Assembly (NCBI RefSeq): GCF_964355755.1
Contig: NC_092673.1
Coordinates: 1,617,001 to 1,681,000, forward strand
Source of the DNA: Antedon mediterranea
Lineage: Eukaryota > Echinodermata > Crinoidea > Comatulida > Antedonidae
DNA length: 64,000 nt
Reading direction: 5' to 3'
In this document: in pieces, positions 25,101 to 37,100 of the stretch
How the letters are laid out: the number at the start of each line of letters is the position of its first letter
Numbering within the stretch: position 1 is the first letter of the stretch
Position numbers and translations under genes: made by a program
The notes under the pieces: generated by a model
Database searches by the model: none
The model's input: the letters and a program-made list of their open reading frames with translations, nothing else
Told to the model about the DNA's origin: nothing

Positions 25101-28100
25101 CAAATATGCTTGTTTTAGTAGTTCTATACCTCTAACCCTTGGAACAAATTTGCTGTTTTTATCTATGTTTATAAGGGGAGTGATTCTTAATATACTTTGC
25201 TTATTATTCTGAACTATACATGGAAATATTTAGGTTGCAATGTTATTTTTTAATAATATTAATAATATCAAATAAAGTAATGACAATTTATGACATTTAA
25301 AGCATTTATATATTTATATTAAAATGAAGTATTTCAACTTAAGTTTGTTCATATTGTTTATATCAATATTCTAATAATACTATAGTATTATAGTAATAAT
25401 AGTATAGATATTGATTTATATCATGATATTAAATTAACATAGTTTTATACATACAAGGAGAAAATGGAAAAATCTAATTTATGATAATATTAACATAATT
25501 TACTTGTGCCCGTATTTTTTTAAATGAATTTTATATTATTAATTAATGATACCATTCTTTGCTATTGTATGAACACATGTCATAAATTATAATTTTGTAT
25601 TATATCAAAAACTGTATATTTATGTGTAAATAATGTACCTGCATCATATAGTACACATTGTCATATACATACAATAAATCAATCTTATTATACAACCAGG
25701 CTGAGTGCCAGGCTTATCAAGCTTGGGGTCAAGGTTCAAATCCAATTCTTACACAAGGACTTAATTTAATTAATAAATTACAATAGACATTGTTAATTGA
25801 AAATAATTTAATTATTTTTTAAAATTTATAACATAAACTTACAAGTTTAACAACTAGATACTTAAAACAAAGTTAAAATTTATTTTTAAATTTTCTAATA
25901 ATAATATGCTTAACTTTGATAAACTTTTGAAAATTCAAAATAATGCATTTATGATTGAAATTGATAATTTATTATTTTCCTGTACACAAATATTGCACTT
26001 AAAAACAAACTATGTTTTAGTTATATTTAAGGCTAGATGCAAGTTTTAATGAATAGTGAGTCATCTAAAGGGTAGAGGGCTATAAGTTAAAGTATAAACA
26101 TCTGGAGAACTGTAGATTCAGAAATAGTGTATTCATAAATATTTATAATACCGGTACTAAGAAGTACGGCAAAGGAAAATAGCAGACTTCGCAATTTAAT
26201 CATTTTGTTAGTGCTAAGGCTATCTTGTTTATTTCTTTTTATTTACAAATAATTTTGTAAATTCGAATTCCAAGTTTCTCTTTTAAATATGAATAAATTA
26301 TAAACTACACTACAACTAAACTACAGACTATCAAAGAATTTTAAACATAATATTAATATTAATATTATACCAATAGAAATCACATGTAAAACATTTATTA
26401 TATTATTTAGTAATAATATTTCATTTCTAAAATAAACAATAATTCCTTTATTAAAAATATCTATTTGACATATTTTGTATAATCCGACGAATCATTGGCG
26501 AAATAATACTATCTATAAAGTGGACTTAATCTATTACTGTATAGTGTGTCGTTATTTATATAAGATAATGAAATCTAACTCCTCAATCGCAAGTGATTCA
26601 TATTTTACCACATGCAGAGAAGCTGCTCTGTTACTGAAAATCATTGGCAATTAGAGCGAACAAAATTATGATGTATTATTTATATTGAACGCAACAGTGT
26701 TATTAACCCTGTTATGTACTTCTTCCTAGAAATGATGATTACATTTTAAACTGCAATAACATTTAGTTTTTATGCAATAATTTGTTTACAAAAATTAATT
26801 GTCAAATATTTTAAATTTTGTTTCCACTAGATATATTTTTGAATAAATTATAATATAATTATCTGATTTCTCTATAATTACTATATACAAATTTAGTACA
26901 CTGTGACTTATCATCAAAGTAGGTTTCATTTTCTTTACATTAAGGCCATACATATATTTTTGTTCTTTGGTATAAAACCCACACAACATTTTTAAAGAGA
27001 GCGAGACAGATTCTGTTTAGCAGTTATTTTAATAAACAAAAATATTGTATCTGCGTTTAATTTTCTTTTTTGATAGACTTGATAGATCGAGTTTGATTTA
27101 GGTACAGTACCTGTAATTACCTGTGGATTATCTTTAAATTAATACACTACCCTTTGACCTTTAATTCCTATTGTTACTTTTGTGATGATAATGAGTTACT
27201 GATTCCAATACATGACGGAGCATTCACATAAAAAACAAAACCCTCTATTGTATGTTTGCCAGAGTTTAGTTGCCACTGCTTTATTTCTTTTGTGTAAGTT
27301 TATATAATTACATACATTTAGAAAAAAAATTTGTGAATGTTCAGATAAAGTTTTAATTTAATAAATAACATTCCCTATCATCAAATAAAAATATTTTAAA
27401 TTTGGTTTCCACTAGATATTTTTTAATATATCATATACAGTAGTATAATTAAAGCCCCATTCCCTACGTTTTTTAGATCTAATTTAAGATCACAAACTAT
27501 ATTTAATGTAAAAATAATACTATATGGTCCTATTGCGATAACTTTTTTCGTCTTTAAACGGTTCAAAATGTGAAAAATAAGTCGATTCTAATAATTATAG
27601 CGGCCCGCTATAAATCCCAAAATGCATTGCGCGCGGATTGATATTTTTGTTTTTCACCTGTAATTCGCCCACTTTTCGATCGATCGTGAGGCCAAAACAA
27701 ATGGAAGACTCCTAACTTTTCAGCGAAAATACCGGGTTTTCCCCAATTTGTATCAACGGAGTCTGGCAAAAATAGAAAGACAATTAATGCAGCAACTATA
27801 CAACGTCAGGCTAGGTATATAGCTCGCGTACGATGTTCGTACGTTACCGATGTTTACCAGCTAGGCCTACAAAACTAAGCCTAGCTAGGCTAGGCCTAAG
27901 ACCGTCCACGAGAGGTCGATCGCCGCGAGCTACTTAGGTAGTGCATTGTTTCTCACTTTTTATCATAATTTACCATAAAACGTACATTTAAGACAAGGAA
28001 TGACATGGTTTAATGTTTTTAAAGTGATATATATGTATTATTTTCCAAAAAACGTCCAAAATTGCAGGGAAGGGGTCTTTAACTGATTTCTCTATAGAGT

Positions 28101-31100
28101 ATACATATTTATTGCACTGTGACTTAAGTAGGTTTCATTCTGTTAATTAGGCATAGAAGAAATTCTGAACCACTCAGAAATTAAATAATTTGTTTAAACA
28201 AAGATGAGGAAACCTGTGAGAATGTCAAAAAAAGCTGTCCCAACCAAGATTCGAACCTGGAACCTTCTATCGTTTGCGTCAATATTCTCTATTTCCTTTC
28301 AGTTACCATAATGTATTCTTCTTTCTTTTTTAGTATATAAATTATAACATTTTTTTTTTATGAAGATACTTTAACCTGAATTTTATTTGTATTTTTGGTA
28401 AATTTTAAGTTCTTCTTAGAAAGTGTACAATACATGATTGAATAGAGATCAGAATTTCATAACAAGGGAATTGTTCCCTGTCGCCAGAAGCAGGTATTGT
28501 TGAAATGCTTGAATTTCCTCCAAATAATGAAAGTGAAGGATTATATTGGTATTTATTATCCATTGAGACTTGGCCTTCAAATTATAGTAGTACATGTTAG
28601 GAAGTATCACAGGTTTCATATCATCTCATGTTGACAGCATTTATATCTTCTTCAGACTACTTCTTACAGCACTTCCTCATTCTTTATTACACAATGCAAA
28701 TTTTAAAAACATCACACATTTTAAAACAATAAAGAATCAAAACTCAGCCTGTCCGGAGATTCCTGACAATGATAAACTCTGAACTTAAGCCTTTAATAAA
28801 TTTTAAATTAAAAATTAGAATTTAAAAAAAAAGAAAGTTGAAATTTATTAAAATTAATTGTGAAATTTTAAATTTATCCTTAGTGTGTAAAACTAAAAAA
28901 TATGCAGAATGTTATTTCAGCATTTGAGTTGATTTATTTCAATTTACGAAATAAAGAGTGGGAGTATTGTCTGAGTATAAATCAATTATTTAATTTTACC
29001 GCATTGTTATGTCTGAATATCATTTTAATCAAAATACACAAGTTATTTTTGATGTGGAAATTCATGTTGAATATCATATATATATTTTAATAATCCGTCT
29101 AAATTATATTTACTGAATTAAATACTAAATTGTGTACTAAACTTTAAATGATTAATTCAATATTTGCAGTTTAGTAAACTTAGGTCAATGTTTACTAGAC
29201 TCAAACTTGTACTAATACTTAGTTAAGGTTGTTAAAATAAAAGAAACAATATTTCATAATATTTTATACAGTACGACAAACTACCTGAAGAAAAAATGTT
29301 AAATTTTGACTCATTAGAGAAATTAAATTGAATCCAAGAACAAACTTAATTTCATTTGCATAAATTAAATTTAAACCTCAATCACTGACTGTCAACCAGT
29401 ATTTGTTTTGTTTGTTTGTTTGCACAGTGTTAGTTGTTCTCCGCTGCAGTAATTTTACGACATTTTTATACATTATTTAAGAAAGAATAAAAAGTTTGTA
29501 TATTTCGTTAAGAGTATCTCAGCAGTGTTTTTCACTCGTGACTCACTTGCTGACTAGTTGCCAGGAAATTTTATATAAATGGCAAATTATTTGAAATGTT
29601 TGTTGTTACATCTGATGCATCATATCCAGATGTGCATTTGTCTAGCTTTTAATTTATTTTAATCACAAAAGAGCAAACTTAATTTTGAATTCATTTTAAT
29701 GTTTTCTACTTTCCAGTGCATTATTAATTCAATTTTATTCAACTGCAGTCAATAAGGCATGAATATATCGATCTTATTCATGAACTGTTGTATATTTTTA
29801 TATATTTTTGCATAATTGTATGTTCTGTTTTATCATAGAGATAATATCTCTCTATCGTATTATGTTATCAATAAACTTTGGCCAATTTTATGTATGACTC
29901 TGAATCTGAACCAGTACAGTACATTTTATGCAAATCAATGATAATACTTATTTTTATACACAGACACTTAACTGAACCATAAGTTGGTTTCAATAAGGCG
30001 GTGCTCAAAAGAAAAACACAAAAGCTTGTGCTTGTTATAGAAAAGAAAACTAGTAAACTATTGTAAACATTAACTACCTAAAGTACTTACAGTAAACAAA
30101 ATTATAAAAATGTTCTCACAATTAAAATGGAATAAAATAATAAAAAGATACCATTAATAATAATAAAAAATATAAAATTAAGTACATAAATAATAAAAAA
30201 TTTTTAATAAATAAATTTTGTTTAAATTCTTTTAGGATGAAGTCGTAGCTAACCATAATAAAGTAGTATTAAAATTACACGACCTTCTTCAATGGATATG
30301 TGAGGACCTTATCTGGCCGAACGGCACTGATACATTATGCTATGAAAAACATTCCACGAAGGAGGACTGTAGTCAACTGTGGATTTCAAGTGGACTGAAT
30401 TTCCAAGAGGTTAAAAAATGCAAACTAGAGATTGGTAGGTTGGGCATATTATTACTCATTTAATTGTATGTCAAAATATTTTTTCTGTATTTGCTGAAAA
30501 ACTATTTAAAACAAGAAATATTTCTTACAAAAAAACGCTTGTTTTAATTATTGTTCTTCAGAAATAGTGAATATCAATTATTTTTGTTTAACAATTTGCT
30601 GAAAAACTATTTAAAAAAAAGCTGATATTAAGTACCCTTTTAAATAACCACAAATTGTTGTTATAATGACAACATTAAACATTCATCAGTCACAATTAAT
30701 GTAATCAATTTAAAAATAATGATCAAATACAGTCTACATATTGATCAATTGCTAGAAAATTGAAACAAAACTGACAAATTTACAAAATAGTTAGTTCTTT
30801 GGATTTTGTTATCAAATGAGCACATTCCAAACAGCAAGTAAAACATGATTGATGTTGTCAGTGTGAGCACTCTGCTACTTGTGATTAAAATATGACCTTA
30901 GGTCGAATGTTATGCATGAGTGGGTTTGATATACTGTACCATACCTCTGTACACTGTTGCCCATTAGCTATGCTATCTACATGCATTTCATGATTTAATT
31001 TAATCTCTGATTAATTTTCTAGAAATTAATGCTTATTTTTTTACTTGTTCATTTCCTTTTGTGTTAGAGTTCACATTAATTAATTTCTTATAGGGTAATT

Positions 31101-34100
31101 TTTACAAAATAGTTTATTTAAAAATGTTTTGAAATTAATTGGTATTAAAATAAATGAATAAAATTAAAAGAAAATGATACAATGAAGTGAACAAAATATT
31201 ACAGTATTTGAATGAAAATTAAATGAACAATAAATAAATGACACATCACTGTCAAAAATATTTTCAAAGGTGGTGATATATCAATACTGAATATCTCTAT
31301 TATCATTGTCCCTTTAAGTGTCAAGTATCATGACATTATTATATGAAGTTAAAAGTTTCTTTTTAAAAAACAACATATGAAAGGATGTGTAAAATATGAT
31401 TGCAAATTAACTGACAAAGATTGTTTTAATAGATTAAAGTTTTTGATTTTAAAATTATGAGTCATCAGAAGTGAATCAGTTTATTTTGATTAAATAAATA
31501 AAATTAAAACAATTTTGAAATGGAAATATGGTTGTCATTTGTAACCTATTGGCATAGCAACACCTGTGATTTGAACTTTGACATTGGAACCAAAATAAAT
31601 CACATGGTATTGAATGAAACCTTTTAATAATTAGCCACACCCATGTGGTCACATGACTTTGATTGATGTTATTGGCAGACTGCTTCCTGTTGCTGAGGCA
31701 ATATGATATATAATTTGTGCAAACACTTCTTATCAGAGTCCCACTCAAGATATACAAACTGCCAGATAATAAAATATGAATAATTAGGTAAATTGTTAAA
31801 GTTATAACCTTTTTTGGCTCTACTATAATTTAATAGAGGCAAAAAATGGGGAATATTATTAATATTAGGGAGTTATTATTTCAAATTGCATATTAATCAA
31901 GAATTTGTTTTAGCATTATCACATAAATATTCATTTTATGGTATTTTATTAACAAACATCTTCACAGTAAATTGAATTGCTAACTTGGGTTAAAAAAAAG
32001 AAATCACTTACACATACAGTAACAAAGCCTATTCAAATAAAAGATTCAAAACTTGTTAAAATGCCAGTCAAGTAATAGTTGTATACAAATATATTTATTC
32101 ATCAAACAAACTAATAGTATTATGATTCAAGAAATGATAAAATAAACTGTCCACAAAGCAGAATGTGTTAAAAAAAACTTAACAATTAAATTTACTAAAC
32201 TACTGTATACCAATTCTGTATTTTTTCGTCATTTATTTCATAGAAAAATATGAAAATAAAAGCGATATTTTGTGTTGGTATTTTCTTCATATTTCTCCTT
32301 ACAGTAATATAGTTTTTGTCCTTGGTTTTTAATTATACTCTTTCTATACCTTAATTAATAAGCCTGTTTATTTAATAAAGAAGGTTTTTTGCCCTGAAAC
32401 TATTTACCAAGAACCTTGACATAGGCAAGTTATAAACAAATGAAATACATTAATTTAAACCTATTCTGCCTACTGCATGACTGTACTACTGTAGTCACTG
32501 GAAATATATATAGTTAAAGATGTATTGTCCCCTGAAAAAAATAATTTGTTAAAATTTTTGTGGAATATGTCATTTTAATATCACATAAAAGTCATCCACT
32601 TTGAACAAACATTTTTAAAATCTGTAATTTAAAGCAATAAAATAGTCAAAATTGGCTGCCAGCCAATGGGTTTTTGGTTGAATTTGCGAGTAAATACATT
32701 TTATGGTTTGTGGTCCAACATTAGTTTCCAAACATCCAGAACTTGTATATTGTTTGCCCCCACATTTATTTATTTAATTTTTTTCCCTAAATGTCTTGAT
32801 TTGATTGTGATTTTGTTATATTGTAATACTGAAAGTATAAAGACAATATGATTATTGGTTTCTTAATGTTTCTAAATATTATTACAGACTGGAAGAGATT
32901 TTGTTTCTGATCATGTTCTGTCTAAATGTGTCTAATCAGATCATGTTCCTCATGAATATTCATAACCTTGTGTTTCTCATGAATATTCATAACCTTGTGT
33001 TCCTCATGAATATTCATAACATTGTGTTTCTCATGAATATTCATTATCTTATGTTTCTCAATCTCATGAATATTAATAATCTCTATTGTTCTTATGATTA
33101 TTAATAATTTGATGCACACTAACTGAAAGTAATATTATTTAATTCCTTTAAGAAAATATATTGGAACTTGAAATTATATAAAAGTGACAATTAAACGGAA
33201 GCGCAGTTGAGCAAAGAATTTAGTTTATGAAATGAACAAACGATCATGGAAATCATAAAATCAAAGTGATAAATGGTAGTGGATTCAAAAGTCTTAAAAC
33301 AGTGTCTTCATTTAGGGATCACCTCATATTTCTTTCATCGTCACTTTATTTAAATAACCATTTATTAACTAACAATTTGACTAGTTTGATAAACAGACTG
33401 GTGACTAAATTGTAAAACAGCCTGTTGCAAAAATTCACGCTTCAATTCAATAAAAAAGTTCATAAAGTAACAAATTCACACTTCAATCAAAAAGTTCATG
33501 AAAACTAACATTTTGCGTTCGCTTTGTAGGAATTGAATGGCCTATGTTAGATTTTTTTGCGAGGCACTTGAGAGAATAATAAACATTTTGATTTGTGTTT
33601 TTTAAATGATTGAATGATACATTGCACACCTGTTGGGAAGCTGTACTAATGTTGAATAAAAAAAATTGTATATTAAATTATTGTTGTAAGTAATAACATA
33701 GCAAAGGTGTGGAATTAATTATGTTCATTGATGGAGCCAAAACACCACCCCCCCCCCCCACCACCCCCAGTAATATAATAATAATAATATTAATATCCTG
33801 GATTTATATAGCGTCTTATGTTGTGAAACCTCTAAGCGCTGAACATTATTATCCCAGTCATTTTTTTGGGATCAAACACGTATGGAAACATACTCCCATA
33901 ATGCAGCTAGTAATCAGCGCAAAGTTGTGTCTTGATCTAACTGGGAACACTCGTCCAAAGTGTAGTTGAATTTTCGAGCCAGAGTGCTTGACGGAATAAA
34001 ATAATTTGAAATTAAAAGCTGTCATTTTATTTACAGAAACTAAAGAGACACAAGAAAGACCAAGAGTTCATATTGTGAGCTACCCTAAATACTGTCGCTA

Positions 34101-37100
34101 CAAAGCGGTTCTAAAAAGAATTGAGAATACGCCCGAGAGGATGCTGACCGATTCTTATGTGACGGTGTTAGGTGGAATCGTGATGCCGTATAAGAACACA
34201 AAACTTTTATTCTGTAGGGACACTACGGATATTCCTAGTCTTATTAATCATAATAAGATATGTGATGAATTAGGTAAGTAGGCGTACAGCCTCAAACAAT
34301 CCTTGCCATAAATAGTAAAAAAAAAATATGAATAGAAAGTGAATTTAAGAATGCATTATCAATTCAGTAAATGAATGTTTGGTTTCTGAGTCTGATTTCT
34401 GAACTGTACTGTACCTTAAATAGGTAAATTCAGGACTAACATGCCAAACTTACCTCGATAAACCAACATAGGCCATTTCCCTTCCAAGGAGGTAAAAAAA
34501 CTTTGCACACCCCTGACAATGGTACCATCACCTTGCCTTCAGGTGGGCAAAACTGCCCATGCATATCTTACCATCTACTGAACACTTGTCTAAACCTCTG
34601 TCTACACTATCAAACTAGTTTGACAAAAAAAGTGTGATGTGGCCAGATATGGTAGTGATATGCTTACCTACGGTAGTGATATGACATCATCAGGTTCATA
34701 TATGGGTATATCACATTTTTTTGTCACATAAGGTTTGATAGTGTAGACAGAGCTTAAGTGAAATTTAGGATAAAAAGGGTCTTAAATTTTGTGTTTTTAC
34801 ATACATTTTCAATCATTTTCAGCACCAAATTTGAAAGGCAGGCCAAGAAAAAAGCGTACACTAACCAAGGGATCAAGTGTGGACGAGGATTATGAACCTG
34901 TATTTAATGGGAATAGCAGTAAAGAAAATGACATTAATAAGGTAAACAGTGTCATAGTATGTATAAACAAACATTTTGATAACAACTCTTGACACATCAT
35001 TAATTCTCAAAGTCAATAAATGAGTTAAGCTCGGTCTACACTATCAAACTAGTTTGACAAAAAAGTGTGATGTGCCCAAATATGGTAGTGGTGTGCTTAA
35101 ATATGGTAGTGATATGACATCATCATGTCCATATATAGGCACATACCATGTTTTTGTCACATAAAGTTTGATAGTGTAGACAGAGCTTAACTCATTTATT
35201 TACTTTGAGAGTTAATGATGTGTGTGGCTAGAAGAGAACATTCAGAGTTCTAAGAAAAATATCTACCAGTTACAATTTATCTAGAATTTTTACCAATGAT
35301 TGTTTTTCAGGTTAAAAAGAGACTTCTGAAGGTGAAGGACAGACGCATCAGACCGAAGGTAAAGATTACACCAAGAATAAACAAAGTTAATGAAGAGGCG
35401 ATGTTCCTTGCTGATTTAAAGAAATTCATGAATGTTGAGAAGAAACCGATTGATAGAATACCACACCTTGGATTCAAACAAAGTTAGTAAATAAATTACT
35501 TAACTAACTGGTTTAAAAACCAAACCGATTGGTGTAAGCACCAAACCGATTGGTGTAAGCACCAAACTAACTGGTTTAAAGACCAAACTGACCGGTGTAA
35601 GCACCAAACCGATTGGTGTAAGCACCAAACTAACTGGTTTAAAGACCAAACTGACCGGTGTAAGCACCAAACTAACTAGTTTAAAGACCAAACTGACCGG
35701 TGTAAGCACCAAACCAACTAGTTTAAAGACCAAACTGACCGGTGTAAGCACCAAACTAACTGGTTTAAAGACCAAACTGACCGGTGTAAACATTATACTA
35801 ACTAATGTTAGCACCAAACTAACTGGTGTAAGGACTAACTGATTGGTGTAAGCACCAAACTAACTGGTGTAAGCACCAAACTAACTGGTGTAAGCACCAA
35901 ACTAACTGGTGTAAGCACCAAACTAACTGGTTTAAGGACCAAAAGAATTGTTACTTAACATAATCTTTTCACTCTTCCTTTGTCTTTAGTTGACTTGTTC
36001 CTGTTCTACAATGAAGTAAAGAAACTTGGAGGCTATGATGCTGTCTGTGATCAAAGAAAATGGAAAGTAATGTATGATGTGTTAGGAGGAAATCCTGGAA
36101 GCACCAGTGCTGCTACTTGTACAAGGAGACATTATGAAAGGTATGACGTTATCCACTGGCATACTGCTCATATCATTACGTTATGACATATGCACCTATG
36201 AAATCTAATTGGTTGATCTTTCAACTCATGAAAATATTCTCTCCATTCAACTCATGAAAATATTCTCTCCATTCAACTCATATAAACATTCATTATTTTG
36301 TAACTATCAGCCAAAGTTGTTGTCATGGCAGTGTTGTCGTTGGCATATGTTTAAGTAATGTTATTGTCAGATCCTAGTACTATAATAACATGTGGTTAGC
36401 CTAATTTTGCAGAGGTATTCTTTAGTAAAAATATCACTTGTTTGTGCATGCTGTACCTATTGACCAATTCTCTCTTTCTAGACTGTTGTTGGCCTACGAA
36501 AGACATGTCAAAGGAGACTTGGTAATCACTCCAACACAAAAGCAGAAGAAATTATCATGTAGTAGGGAAACACCAAAGCTCTCCATGTCTATCGACATCC
36601 AGAAACAAGATGAAACCAAGACACAGATTGTGACCGACACTCAAACCCAAAACAAAACCCAAATCCAAACCAAGATAGAGACCTTGAAACCAGTAGTAAA
36701 ACCAATTCAAAGACCTGCAAAACCAAAGGTTAAGAGACCAAGAGCAAAGATGTTAAAAGACCATGTAAGGGAAATGGAGGAGAGGAAACGACTAGAAGCA
36801 TTAAAGGCCCAGGTAGGCATTGAGAAATTAAAATTAAGTTCCTGTACAAACCATGACTTAAGCTCTGTCTACACTATCAAACTTATGTGACAAAACAATG
36901 TGATGTGTCCAAATATGGTAGTGATATGACATGATGTCCATGTTTGGGCACATCACATAAGGTTTGATATTGTAGACAAGGCTTTAGAAAAGATTATCAT
37001 TTGTAGGAGGTATGGAACGCCACCAGCAGCAGAATGGCTTTAGCAGATAACACATTAATTAGTATTGTTATCTTTCTTAATTTCATTGTTCCATTTTCTT

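Noticed and set aside
32901-33119. Open frames on both strands with MNIH repeats
   Set aside because: Product of the 27-bp palindromic array; also a multiple of three.
33709-33969. 86-residue plus-strand open frame starting before a poly-C tract
   Set aside because: It crosses a homopolymer, AT-rich microsatellite and a dispersed repeat fragment (TTTATATAGCG...AAGCGCT) and lies in ARID5 intron 3.
35500-35817. 105-residue minus-strand frame with repeated VLTPVSLVFKPVS
   Set aside because: Purely the translation of the 21-bp tandem array (21 is a multiple of three, so frames stay open).
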